From Sinohyriopsis cumingii (Eukaryota; Mollusca; Bivalvia; Unionida; Unionidae): a stretch of DNA of 64,000 nucleotides. The notes under the pieces are model-generated. The model saw only the letters and a list, made by a program, of their open reading frames with translations, did no database searches and had not been told where the DNA came from. This document shows, piece by piece, positions 1-13,700 of the stretch. The stretch is from contig CM068842.1 of NCBI GenBank assembly GCA_028554795.2, positions 51,577,574 to 51,641,573 on the forward strand, given 5' to 3'. Position 1 is the first letter of the stretch. Each line of letters begins with the position of its first letter. The translations under genes and the position numbers were made by a program.

Positions 1-1844
1 AAGAGAAATATATAAATTGGTTCTGAGCACGGATGCAAAAATTGATACGGTACTTTATAGGTCAGATGCATGAATCATTGCTGTAATTGAAATAATATGA
101 AAAGCACGAAGAGTGTGAAGTTATTTGATTTATACAGGACACATATTTTTAAATATGCTGTTAAAGATGTTACTTAGAGCATGGTATTTCATATATGAAG
201 TTGTTTTGGTTCCCAGCGGTGATGTTATCATCGACGGAGTAAATGCCCGTATTCGACATGTTATCGGCACATGATTGGGAAAAGGACTTGAATTTATATG
301 CGACTGTAAATATCTTATTCATTTTGTCCTTTGTTCTGAAAGACGTATGAATATCGGAATTGTACTTTTGTGTAATTTGCTTTTTACGATGAATTGTTGG
401 TTCTAGGCACGGATGTTATAATGGAACATGCAGTCAAGAGTAGACTTTGGTCGATTGTTACACTACATACCCTCGTGGTACGATGTTTTGTTTCTAAAAT
501 AAGGAATAGTCCATTCATTTACTGCTGATTAGTTTCCATAAGGCATCAAATTGTTAAATAATGTGACGTGTGCAGATGTGTAAGAAACGAAATATACACG
601 ACTCGGGCTTTTAGAAAGAGAAATATTTAAATTGGTTCTTAGCACGGATGCAAAATTTGATACGTCACATCTTAGATCTGGTGCTTTGATGTAAGTGAAA
701 TAACATGAAAATCACCAACATTATGAAATTTGTTGATTTATTCAGCACGCAGAATTTCAGATGTGCTAACTAATATGATAAAACATACGTGAAGCTGTTT
801 TGGTTCCCAGTGGGGATTTTATCATTCATGATGTGAATGTCGTTATTCTACGTGGAGATAAATTTACGTCTACAAATGAGAAAGAAACCCAATATATATT
901 AGTCATTTTCGTAGAGAAATACACAAGTTGGTTCTGACCAGGTATGCTAAAATTGAAATGTTAGGTTGATGTGAAGGAAGCCCAGTACATTTTACTTATA
1001 CACATACAAACACAGATGAATAAGTTGGTTGTTTATACTGGTGCTATAATTCATATGGTACTTCATAGCACATGTCCATATATCTTCTCAGGAACACGAA
1101 ACAATAGAATTCCATGATATTCGTTGATTTCTGTACATTTGCAGAATAGACTATATTTATTATTGTGTTGTAGAGAAACACGAATCTAGTGGCTGGTTTA
1201 AAGTACGGATGCAAATATTTGAGTGGTATTACATACCCCATATTAGTAGGCGCTACATGACAGAGCAAAAGCGCTTCGTGAAGTTCCTAGATTGACTAGA
1301 TTGATTATTGGACACAGAATTTGAATAAACTTAGGAATGATTTTGAGTATTGCTAGAAAATGCCTTTAATTGTTTGGGTTACTGGTGAAAATGTTATGAT
1401 CGCTGATGTAAATGCTCGTATTCCACAATTTAATGGTTACAGGATTTAAAAAATACAACCCCCCAGCCAAAAAAAAAAAATGTTCTGAATTTGTACAGTG
1501 ATATAGAGATCTGAAACTTTGACATTTCTTTTGAGATCTGTATGCGAGACTTATAAAGAAATTTAAACATTCTGAAAGAAGTGGGGCTAGTTCGAGGTGA
1601 GGATGGTGTAAGGGAGACTGCAATACGATTTATAATTACGTCCATTGTACTACGAATCGTTTGTTCGTTGTCAGGATTTACCCATATTAATCGAGGATTC
1701 CAAAAGGTCCCTTAATTTCACCTGAATTTTGTTAAGGTGCGGTAGCTCGTGCGCTTATTTAATTCATATCGCGAGTGTATCTAAATGAGAGAGATAGAGA
1801 GAGAGAGAGATAAATTTGTGAGATTCACTGTTGCTCTGTGTGAC

Positions 1845-1877
<33 letters not shown>

Positions 1878-2330
1878 TTACTGATGATGTCATATTTAGT
1901 AGCAGAAATAAGTTTTGAGGTTAATATTTTGGAAAGAAATGTTCTTTGTAAACGTAAGAAATATATGTGGTGACTTAGTCATGTTGAATTGAAATATCAA
2001 ATATGAGAGAGAGAGAGAGATGTGTGTTTTCATATGCCTTCGCTTTATTACAGTACTCCGTGCACGAAGAAATATTGTTATTTCACTTTACTTGAAGAGG
2101 CAGAGGTAACACATTTATTATCTCTTTTGTTGTTAAGAATCCTATTTACACACACTCACACATGATCTTTTTTGTTCTAGTTCTTCTTCTTCGTACAATT
2201 GCTAATAAAGGGAAATTACTCTTGAATTGGTTCTCAGCGTGGATGTTTGGCAGTGGTTCTAGCTGTGGACTTCCGGTTCTTCTCGCGGATGTGCACTGCA
2301 AGACACTGTTGATGAAAAATTGTACACGGA
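1..2330. repeat. Degenerate long-period tandem repeat
   Basis: The motif TTGGTTCT(G/T)AGCACGGATG followed by a CAAAA..TTGATACG stretch appears near 18 and again near 632, with weaker versions near 395, 909, 1190 and 2222. A second motif, TTTTGGTTCCCAG followed by GATGTTATCAT, recurs near 206, 790 and 1370. The spacing is about 580-620 bases and the copies are clearly diverged. No open reading frame here looks like a protein. I read it as an old tandem or serially duplicated non-coding repeat; its left boundary lies outside the window. Confidence 0.6.
1790..2025. repeat. GA/GT microsatellites
   Basis: Runs of GAGA (about 1795-1810, 1860-1877 and 2003-2020) and a GTGTGT run (about 1843-1860) lie within the degenerate tandem repeat. 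They are simple-sequence tracts with no coding content. Confidence 0.8.
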
Positions 2331-2349
2331 AGATCATGACCTGATACAC

Positions 2350-3690
2350 GGTAATGATGGTTTCTTTGAAATATTTTCAAATCGTGTCTACAAGCTTTCG
2401 TTACAAGTGTACTTGTATGCCCCAGATGACTGCTGCTTTCGTTTTCCGAATTAATATGTAAAATATAAACGTGTAATAATTGGATCATATTTGTAGAAAT
2501 TTTGATTAAATTTTTTTATTGAACTGCATACTCTCTAACATTTAATTTGAAGAAATTATGCCAAGTACAGCACTTCAGAATCAGTGCATACTTGATTTTT
2601 TTACAATTGTTAGATATATTCCAGTTAAAAATTAGAATATTTGCAGAAGTTAGTACTTTGTTATTCATTAATTATGCCTTTAAATGATAAGAAAAATATA
2701 TTTCTTCACTTAAAGAGACCTATCTTGTCAGTTTTTGAAAATCAGATATTTTTGCAAAGATTTAAACTGCTGAAACATACTTATTGACAAATATGCACTT
2801 ATTGTCATTTGTCAAGATCTTGAATTAGTCTACCTGGCACAGGTAAAAGTATAGAAACCGCAAACAAGGTTTATATCACGAAAAATTCTGATAGTTAAAG
2901 TTTTTACATAAAACCTATCCTATGCATACTTTTAGTAAAGTTGATCAAACTCCTTGACTTGATTCTGGGAAAGCTGTCTTTTGACATGATCAAATTTCAC
3001 ATATTTGTTGGGGATTTTTTTTTGTTTTTTTCTTCAGGAAGTACATGGTCTGACGTGTTGAGAAGATATACCATTGTGAAATATTTAACATGGTCAACAA
3101 GTAGCTGTATAACCCAGCATAGTGGCCAGCAATGACTGTCAGTGTTCTTCTGATCACCCCCATGAAATCTTGCGCTGGTAACAGCACAACCATCCAGAGA
3201 ATTATGTAATGATAATCAAATAATTATAATACAACAAACATCGAGACAGTATGTCACCGATATTATTATTATTATCATTACCACAATCATCATATGATTA
3301 TTATTGTAGTTGAATGATGATCATGTCACTCATTTTCATACTGTAATTTCTGCATCTTATCCCAGTTTTAATTGCTTTGTCGGTTTCTAATACGTACAAG
3401 AATCCCAGTGTATAGATTCATGAAAAAGTTTAGCCAGAAGTTTCACTGCTTCAGAGAATGAAGTCAGTGAAAAATATAAATTTGATTTTGGTATGTAAGG
3501 ATACAACTTTTGAAAGTCTTGTGATATTTGTTAATAATGACGTGCACTAGTGTTACCTTTCATCTTATGGACATTATTTGAACATCTTTTAACCAATTAC
3601 ACACTTTAAAGAAACTTTAAAGTTGTCCTGCATTAGTGTTTCTAAAGACTAGCTAATGCTTCCCTTTGCTGTGATGTCACTTGTGTTTCG
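2350..3690. other. Intergenic or 5' intronic DNA, no feature seen
   Basis: AT-rich sequence with only short random open frames and small (ATT)n tracts near 3263-3305. If GLT1D1 starts inside the window, its first coding exon should lie between here and 4616. I could not find an exon with the expected start, TGN-type motif and a phase-2 donor. Confidence 0.4.
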
Positions 3691-3696
3691 TTGGGT

Positions 3697-3880
3697 TGAG
3701 ATGGCTTACTTGGTATTGTGCCAAGTCTGACATTATAATAATAATAATACCGGTAATAATAATGAGGACTTTGTATAGCGCCTAATCTGAGGTGGCTTAC
3801 TTGGTATTGTGCCAAGTCTGACATTATAATAATAATAAAACCGGTAATAATAATGAGGACTTTGTATAGTGCCTAATCTT
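3697..3880. repeat. 90-bp tandem duplication
   Basis: A unit beginning GA(G/T)GGCTTACTTGGTATTG at about 3699 is repeated almost perfectly from about 3789. Each unit contains an (ATA)n block, ACCGGTAATAATAATGAGG and TTTGTATAG(C/T)GCCTAATCT. The two copies differ at only a few positions, so the duplication is recent. Confidence 0.85.
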
Positions 3881-4480
3881 TAGAAGCTCTAAGCGCTTTA
3901 CAACATTAGACAACACCTATAAGATAAAAAACATATATAATGATATGATTACAAACACAAACACCATGAAATTAGAAAACATAGAAAAAACATGCTTAGA
4001 ATATTTAAGGTAGGAAACATTATTAGGTCTTTAAGTTTGTTCTTGCAGTCGAAATAAGTAAGTTTTGAGAGCCCTCTTGAATGTGATCACTGTGTCTTTA
4101 TGTTCAGTGGGCAATTCATTCCACATTGCTGGGCCCTGGTATGCAAAAGAACGCTATCCATATGACTTTGTTTTCATACTAATAACTGTTTGTCTCTTAT
4201 TTGTTCATCTGGGTCTATGCATTTTGCAGTTTGATCTGATTTGTACATGATTATATACAATATATTACTGTATTGGTTCATGAAACCATATACACATGTA
4301 TAGTCATTTGAAAATTTGGTAATTAATGAATCATTTATTGAATTTAAAAAAACAGTATGATAACACCTTCAGTCATAAGTTATGAAACAATGCATTTTTT
4401 TCTGGCAGCTGCTTGTGCTGTTTTGCATGCAATTTACAAGTGTAGCCTCTGAAGTAAGAGTCACATGATACAACACCAAA
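3870..4480. repeat. Probable dispersed repeat (AGCGCTTTAC family)
   Basis: Directly after the 90-bp duplication comes AGAAGCTCTAAGCGCTTTAC, and then a segment that can be read as a short peptide (4065-4250, containing NSFHIAGPWYAKER). From memory, a TATAGCGCC..AAGCGCTTTACA block followed by a segment of this kind recurs as dispersed DNA in marine invertebrate genomes, so I treat it as a repeat rather than a gene. No splice-supported exon is present. Confidence 0.4.
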
Positions 4481-4615
4481 GAGAGTGATCTTTTGAAATT
4501 CATTGTATATTTTTGTTATAAAAGAGTTGATATTTTTTATCCATTGGTCAGTAAAGGGTTAACTACCTAATTATAAAGATAATGATGTCACAAAATCAGT
4601 TAAATATCTTTGCAG

Positions 4616-4764
4616 ATGCCACCTTGAACATCAGAATATAGAGTGTTTTCTCCATGTCCCTGGAGATTTTTCTGACTTGCATCACTTTAAGACTTTTCTG
4701 GATGAAAACAAAGTTGGACTTGTCATCGGAATTCATGCTTATAAGTCTGGCATTCTTCTCAAAG
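4616..4764 (+). CDS. GLT1D1: GLT1D1 first visible coding exon
   Basis: The acceptor is CTTTGCAG before 4616 and the donor is GTACAG after 4764. The exon enters with one base that completes a codon, encodes 49 residues (start [14 protein letters not shown], end AYKSGILLK) and leaves one base over. It corresponds to the vertebrate segment from RAHLE to LALHLYRGGRLLQ. The preceding codon should end in A (probably Arg), so an upstream exon ending in phase 2 must exist. Confidence 0.9.
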
Positions 4765-7700
4765 GTACAGAAACTTGACACAGTAAAAATGAAAGAATTT
4801 GTTGCTTTTAATTAAATCACAAATAAGAAATTACTGTTTGCATCCATTTTTCATTAAACTTAAGAATATTTTATTCAGCATAATTCTTGTTCTGTGCACT
4901 TAAAACAATATAAATGGTTAAATTTCTTGAAGTTAAAACTCGTAATGATAAGTGTAATCCAACAAGGACATAAACAGTTCACCATCATATGAATACTCAT
5001 ACTTGGAGAGTTAGGTCTAATTCTCAGAGACTTACCTTTTACGGTGCATTATGTCTATCTCACTATGGTCACACTGTAGTTGTTGTTGTGGGGTTTAATG
5101 CCATTTTTCAGCACAAGATAGGTTATGCATAGCAGCTAGTATTAATGGTGGAGGAAGATCCCAAGAGAACCCAGGGAAGAACCACCGACCCACGAGAAGC
5201 TACTGGTGGCCATGCTGAAAAAGGATGTTAAGGATCGGTTTTTGTGACATTTTACTGACAGTACCCTCCCCCCCTTGCAAATTGCTTCATAGGATTTTTG
5301 CCCCCCCCCCCCACTTGCTAGGGTTGCTTGTGTGGTTGCTATATCAAAGCATGCAGTGTGGTAGGTGTGTTGGTCATCTATTTCTTTCTAGTGCAGCATA
5401 TGTTTATGGGTGGGTTGGATATTTTGATGTTCAAAATGTGAATAAACTCCTGGATCTTTTATCTGTATGAATTTCCAGGACAACCAAAGTGAGAATCAAA
5501 ATCTCTAACAATAATCAGGTTGCCATCTGTCAAATTTCCATACTCCAGTAGGTTAGGAAACTGCTTCAAGAAGAGTTATTCAGTCCTTTTGTTTTTCTTT
5601 TGACTCGGAGAAGGGTAGTAGAGGTAAAAAAAATTAATGGACCTTCGTTTAATTGTGACTGAGGTTTGCACCAGTTCTAGCAATGTGTATTCAAATTGAA
5701 TGTTATAGTGTAGTTAAGATAGTGAATTTTAGAGTTCTTTGTGATGTCAGCACTTCCGTCTCCACAGGAGTGGGATGAGAGAGACTTGATGGAGTAACCA
5801 GAGGGTGTTAAATGCACTCACTTTGGCTCATTGCCTGACATTTTTTTTCCACAGTCATTTACATTTAAGTAAAGATGAATGTAGTCCCAGGTTGTTAAAT
5901 CTAATGCAAAATGTAGTATTGAGTGCCAAGGAGTTAATGCAGTTAATGAGGGTCCTTTATAGCAGACATGGTTCGACTAAGTATAACATGTTGGCTTCAG
6001 GTTCAAAACAAAAGATGGTTGTAGTTCAAGTGGGACATAATGACTTTGAAAAAGTCTTAACAGTTCTGCCAATGAAGCAAATGAAGAAACACCCAGATCA
6101 GCCAATGCATGATGAAACCACCAATGTAGACGAACACAATCAGCAAATACATATGACATAAGAAACAACAAAAATCCAGAGCACCTGCCTCAAGCCTGTT
6201 AAGTGATGGTGGCCATTTTAGATTTTTAATGGATCATCCCATTACATAGTTAGGTGTTACAGTGGACCTTGCATTAACTGTGATGATATTCTTTTATTAA
6301 GAGAACAGTTCAAGATCAAATCTCATAAGAATGGACATAAAGCCTTCATATACATTTGGGGAATTTTGATGAATATGTGCTTTGGGTATGTTATTCAGGG
6401 AATAGCCTACTTACAGTTCTGATTGGTTGTTATTGTTTGTTTTACCAGTCTGATCTAGTTCAGGGTAAACAGTAATTACCAATCAGAATGTAGGCTGTAG
6501 TAAAGTACTTAAATCATAAATGTTGGAAAGTCTTTATGTGAACATAAGTCAAGAGTGACTGAATGTGCCAACAGTATATGGAACTTAATATAAGATTGGT
6601 ATGTGTCAATTATTCATGTTGTGTTTATTGGGAGAATGGATGTGAGTGTTAATATTTTTTCTCTTTCTTTTAAACAGTAATGAGTACTTGTGTTTTTGAG
6701 AACCAGACTGTTTTAACTAGCTCATGTTATATTCTCATACTTAAATCACATTGTATTTTGATATGTGACACCATGATGTAGATGCCTTAGCTATCATTAC
6801 TGTACTGTTCAGAAGATAAAAAAAGTTAAGTGATGGTACATTTAAATACCAGCAGTGTACAACTTACTGTGTGGTTAGGCAGGATTTTTCTAAAGGACTT
6901 TTGTATTGTGCCCATGGTGTAAAAACATGCCCTAGATTCAACCCTGGTAATGAATATTTTATGCATTTTGACTTTGGCTGGTTTGGGAAGGAGGAAGAAG
7001 AGGAGGGAGGGTAACTTACTGTGCAACTCTGAATGTAATGTGGTTTTATTCAAACATTTCATTAAAAATTCAACTCTGTGAATTATAAATGGGACATAAT
7101 TTGTTAAAAATTTTCTGAACTGTCATTCAGAAGAAACTTTTGCTCTGTGGCCACAAAACTATTGCAATCTGGGTTTCTTAAGTCCCTATTGATCATTTTT
7201 GTCAAATATTTTAAAGGTAATAAAAAATTTTTATTTTCATTGAAAAGGCTGCTTGTCAAGATCTAATCAGATTTTTATTTTATGAGGAGAATCCATTGCC
7301 ATTTACAATGTTGCATAGACTTACATTCAGTATTTGATTTAGTAAAGGCAGCCATCTGTTTTACGTGATTAAATGATACAATATTAATATTTATATGGTT
7401 TTCACAAAAAATTTGGAAAAGAAATGGTTGTGGTCTTTCAATCTGGAATGCCACATTTTTGTTCTGTCAAATACATTTGTACAACTTTTTTGTTTTTTAT
7501 TCCAAATGGGCAGCATGGCATACTGACAGAACTTTTTATATTGACAGAACCAGTAAAAATGAAAATAATAAAAGTGTTGTGAAGTATTAATAAAAGGGAA
7601 ATGTGTAAAAACATGTTTTCAAAATTTCATTAAATATAATATTTGGTCAGTATCATTTTATTAAATACTTATCATTTATACTTGCTTGTAATTCCAACTG

Positions 7701-10700
7701 CAAACATTATAGACCCTCATTCTGTTGCATCGTGCACCAGCAAACTAGGGTTTGTGTTGTCTGTTCTGATTCCTCCGAACAAATTGCATAGACCAATATC
7801 CACTGGTACACAGTGTGATTTTAGATCAGGGCTTTATGCAGTTTGTAGAATTGCAAAATTCTTAAGATAAAAGTAATCCTTTACAGAGTAAAATATAAAT
7901 AGATCTTAAAATCTTATTTCTGTGGATGGATTTCATTTCAGATTGCCAGACTCCATTTTTGCTTGTGATTGGAGGAACAGATGTCAATGAATTGTACAGA
8001 GATCCAGAAAAATTTGATGTAATGTCAGAAACATTACACAGAGCAAAGTAATTATCTCCAGCATATCCTTGCCTTTGTCCATAGTTTATTTTGGTCATCT
8101 TATCTTTCACCCTGTTTTAGGGTGTGCTTCAAGCAAAATTATAGCATTTACATAAATTATTAGTTGATGGTCATACCATCTGTTTACATTCATCATTGTT
8201 TGTGAAGTAAACAACCTGACATCGATGTGGAATTACTAAATTTCAACATGAATATTTAATTCTGCAAGCCTCAGCTCTTAAGGGCAGTTGTATTATTATA
8301 TTTTGTAAAGATATCCCACCAGTTATTACAAAAAATAATTTCAGCATTACATGTATGGACTGTTTACTATATTTCATTCTAATTTCTTCCAAAAGAGATT
8401 TATGCAAAGTGATCTCCCAAGAAATTTGTTATAGCATCAAGATTATTTTTTTTTAAAGTTAAGATGAATTAAATGTATAAGTACATATCTTTAAATACTA
8501 TGTTTAATTTCACTGAATTATATTATGATTTAATGGGAAACTTATTTGTCTTTGAATTTAAGTAAAATGACGTTCATTGTTTGTTTACTTCCCTATATAT
8601 TTTCCTATATATTGTCATTGCCCCATTCAAATTAAAGTTGTTTAGACAAAGTCTTTCTGTACTTTCATTTAATTGTCATCAGGTAGTTTAGAGTTCTTTG
8701 TGTGATCCTGTTTGTTAACCCACTCTTGATTCTAGTAGAGAATAACCTTTCACAATCAGAAAAATGGAACATAAAATTTATAACGGGATGTACAAAAAGG
8801 TACAAAACTAATTAAGTCCTGATTTAATTAAGTGAATTACTGAGAATAAATTCTTCAAAAGTCAAGACAGTGATGTGTTTTCAGATAATCATGACAGATT
8901 AACTAAGATAATATGTATATTTCTATCCATTAGGAACTGCATATCAATATGTTTGTTATTATTTAATTTCTTCATTGAATCAACATCGGGAGCTAAAATA
9001 CTGTTCAAATGTTTAGTGTTTTATGTAGAAACAGTTAGCGCTAGGGCAGTTTGGGAAGTACTTGAAACTAGTGAATAAATGGATATATTTCATCTTGTGG
9101 GTTAAATTACATTGTTTTTCACCCACAAGATGAAATTTATCCAAGAATCACTCTTAGCAAACAGATTTTATTTTTATTTTCTGTACAACATATTGACTAG
9201 CAAGATGTATAACAGACTGAAGTAGCGGATGTATAAGGTGAAGTTGCACAACAGTACACATGCCATCACGTTATAATTTCCATTTTTTCTTTAAAAGGCA
9301 CAAGGACACTGAGTTAATATGTGTTTGTGTTCTTGCCTGCATATTTGTATTGAAGCTTAACTTTTTTGCAGGTATACAATAGTATTCAGCAAGTATCTTC
9401 AAGACAGAGTGCTGTCTCTCTGGGTAAACTGTTTACTCCTTATTTTTGCTAAACTTTTCATACTTTTTTCTGAAGATAAGAAATAAATATTAAAAACAAA
9501 GCTTACTTTCTTATTATTGAAGATGAATTTTACACCAAACACAGATGTGATGGAAAGAATCCAAACCAGAGAAGCTTTAAAATTCATATGAAAACTTCAT
9601 TTAGTCAAAATGCAACTGTAGCTAATGGATTGATGTCTGTCTGTCAATCTGTTTTGTGTCAGTACCTTGGTAAACATTTGTGTTCAGTTGAGTTTCTCAT
9701 ACTCTGCTATTTACAGTCATGTAGCTTGATTTAAAGCAGCTTCATCAGGTGTATAAAACAAAACTAAATACTGTGATGTATATTCCAGGCTACATTTATT
9801 TGTCTTAAGTTTTGCAATTAGTTTCTATGACACTATTACCAGTAGTTCTATGACTTGATACATATACGTGTCTTAATAAGTAATCCACAATATGTATTCA
9901 GATAAAACTTCCGATTGCAGTATGATCATGCTGCGATTTTTACTTTTATTTTATGCAGCAGAATTATAAATTGCCACATTTTCAAGAGTTTCTCTGCTAA
10001 TTATCTATGAGTCATAACGATCTGAAAATTGTGGTCAACAGTGCCTTTGATACCCAGTCAATGAAAATTGCAGGCTGTTATGGTTTACTGTTGTCTGTAC
10101 AGATCTGTCTTAGTTCAACGTTTTAACTTAGTTCTAATAGACACAACTTAATAGGTGTGTTTCCCTTCAAATGGCTACAAAAAAGACCTGTTCATTTTGA
10201 AATTAGTAGCATGAAGCCCAGAATCACCATTCATAAAAACAGATGTTGCACAATAACTTAAGTTTTATTAGTCATATTTCAGAGAAAGAATTTAATCAAT
10301 TTATGTATCACTATATTAGTAGCTTCAAGGTCAAAGTCACCTAGAAAAAAGTAGAATTTTTAAATATTTCTTTCTTGCACAAAAACCTTTAGTTTGATGG
10401 TTAGAATTTAACAAAACTTTATAGAATTGCTTTTAAACCAAAGAAAGAACATTATTAATTCATAGGTCAGTTTACTGAAGGTCATGGTTGCTAAATAAAA
10501 ATAGTTGCTTTTGCATTAAATTTCTTCTCAGGAACTTAAGTTTATGTTTATAGTATTCAGCATAATTTAAAATATATGATAGTGTAATTAACTTAAAGGT
10601 CAAGGTCAAGGTCACTTATACTAAAATAGATTTTTTTTCTTTCTTGTCTTTATATTTCATTTCTGTATGGTTGTTTAAATTCTGGTTGTTGGATATCAGC

Positions 10701-13700
10701 AGAATAATGTGGGTAAGTCATCAACAGTGTAAGAACCATACCGATATGAGGAAAAGAAGCTGAAAGTATCAAGCCATTGTAACTACACGGTTCAAGTTAA
10801 ATGTGATTGGTCTTGTGTCTTATGCAGACTTTTATTTGCGACTACCAGTTTTCTTGGAGTTTGTGGCTTCTTGAAACCAGATGAATATGTTTCTTTTTTT
10901 TTCTGTGAAACAATACAAAAAATTTGAATTGATGGTTTGTTTCTTGTTCTTCTGTCGATTCTTATCCTCTATCTGGTTTCAACTGGAATAACCAAAGCTC
11001 TGAGCATATTTATTTTGCATGTAAATAACACTGCATAGCCATGTGCTTGTTGTGACAGACTGGGTGTATATCATAATTAAAATAAGAATGATTGTTGATT
11101 TGGAAGTGTTAATTGATAATGGAATATAGTAGTGTCGTAATACATGAGGATTACAACAATCATCAGGTAACTGAAAATAGTCTTTTTTCTCTTTACATAA
11201 GCTACAAATAAAAACCGCCCTGAATAAATACAGTCTTGTACACTGACAAAGTTTCCTATCTTTCATGCAAACACACACAATCTTGTGTGCATTAACTAAA
11301 ATATGATCTCAAGTTCTTTATATTTTTTTATTGCAATTTGACAATGAGGTTACTGTTGATATAAGAATACAAATTACACTTAATTTCTTGACAAATGGTC
11401 TCATATCGTTGCATTCAGTTTACCAATAAATAATACCAATAACTAATACATGTTCACACCATCTTAATCATTTTGCCAATATTACACAATATAACAGCAT
11501 AACAGTTGCAAAGAAGTAAAATCTAAATGCAGACGAGCTTGCACACTGTGACATTATCCTCTCTCTTTCTCTCTCTCTCTCTCTTTCATTCACTAATAAC
11601 AACAAGAATCTTTTTGAGTACTTTTATTTTTATTGTAATTGGATTCTTGAGTTGAGAGAAGAATGAGGCTGAAAATATACATTTTGTTAGTTTGTACCGT
11701 TAGGTTGTTGAGTAGCTTGTGTTCTATGGAACTTTTTTGGGTACATTCCTTTTACTGTTTGTACACGGTCAATGATAATCATTTATTAACATATAATTTT
11801 TCAGGAAATTAATCATGATTTTTTTTGTGTAGGAAAAATTACATAAAATACACTAGTTTGTTTTTAATACATTTTCATATTCATTACCAAGTTTTATATC
11901 TAATGTTTCTGATGATAATTTATTTTATTTCTATTCTTAGCCCAATTTGAACAAAAACTGCATCAAGATAATTCCCCAGGGTAAGTAGTTTTAAATATAG
12001 AATTTCATAGAACCATTCACATTCACCCATCTGTATCTAACACCATTACCATCATTCTTTGCAAGATCATCATCATCATCATCATCATCATCAGTCTCAT
12101 GACCTAGTGTGGTCGTTGAGGCATTGTGCTACTGAACATCTGACCAGTTCCCTCCACTTGTCTTGATCATGTGCCAATGCCTGTGTCTCCGCAAAACTTT
12201 TCCTGGTCCATTCTGTGATGTTGTCAGTCCACTTTTTTCTTTGTCTACCTCTCCTTCTGCCACTCTGGATGCTACCCTGCAGGACTGTTGTGGATAGACT
12301 GTTGGCTCTAGTGACATGGCCATACCATTTCAACTTTCTCTTTTTGACGGTGGTGAGGAGGTCCTCATATTGGCCTACTTTGCACCTGATGGTGTTACGC
12401 ACTTCTTCATTTGTGATGTGGTCCATGTAAGAGATGCCAAGGATGGTTCCGTAGCATCTCATTTCAAGTGACTGGATTCTTCGTTGTAATTCTGCTGTCA
12501 GGGTCCATGCCTCACATGAGTACAAAAAGACTGAGATGACTAGAGCTCGCAATAGTCTGATTTTAGTTTTCAGACAGATATTCTTGTCTCTCCAGATGGG
12601 TCTTAGCTTTGACATAGCTGCCATTGTTTGTGCTGCTCTTGACAAAATTTCTGCTCTTGATCCCTCTTCAGTGATTATGGAACCAAGATATTTGAACTGG
12701 CTCACTGTTTCCATTTCATGTCCTCTGACTTTAATCTTGGCTGAGATTTGTTTGCCACTATTTGTCATCAGTTTTGTCTTCTCAGCGCTTATCTCTATGT
12801 CAAATCTGGAAGATGTTTCATCCAGGTTCTTAACTAAGGTGGCTAGCTCGTCTTCACTGCCTGCCAGCCCATCAATGTCATCTGCAAAGCGGAGGTTGGT
12901 GATGTTACGCCCTCCAATGCTGACTGTCCCACAGTGGTTTTCCAGGGCTTTGCTCATGATGCGCTCTAAGTAGATGTTGAAAAGCGTGGGTAACAGCAGA
13001 CAGCCTTGACGCACTCCCACTGTTGTCCGGAACCAGTCCCCCACAGCACCTTGGGCAATTACTGCACTGGTAGCCTTGGCGTACAGCTGCTTGATGGTAT
13101 TGGTTAACTTTTGACCCATATTATACTTCTTCATTGTGCCCCACAATGCCTCATGCCACACTCTGTCAAAGGCCTTTTTGAAATCTATGAACACATGATA
13201 GATGTCTTGTTGGTGTTGCAAGTACTTTTCGTACAGAACCCTGAGATTGAATATTTGTTCTGTTGTGCTTCTTCCACTCCGGAACCCGGCCTGTTCTTCA
13301 GTGATTATTTCTTCTGCTTGTGGTTTCAGTCTGTTCAAGATGATCTTCAGCATTACCTTACTAGCATGGCTGATCAAACTGATAGTTCTGTAATTTTGGC
13401 ACAGCTGGAGATTGCCTTTTTTGGGAAGTGTTATAATCAGTGACTGGGTCCATTGTGTTGGCCATTCACCTGTCTGCCAGATCTTGTTGCAGATTTTTGT
13501 TAGTAGCTCTTTCACTGATTCTCCCCCATTCTTGATAAGTTCAGCAGGGATGTTGTCTACTCCAGCTGCCTTCCCATTCTTCAGTGCTCTTATTGCTGAC
13601 TCCACCTCTTCTTTGAGAATGGGGAAGTCATCATCATTTGAGGAGTTTGGAACTTCTAGCACCTCTGGGTCTCCTGTGGACTGATGGTTGTAGTGTTCTT

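Noticed and set aside
2162..2344. A possible first GLT1D1 exon (starts MIFFVLVLLLRTIANKG)
   Set aside because: The hydrophobic start is tempting, but no GN(x)xTA motif follows and there is no phase-2 donor at the right place.
5805..6161. 118-codon open frame
   Set aside because: It lies in GLT1D1 intron 1, has no recognisable domain, weak coding character and no splice support.
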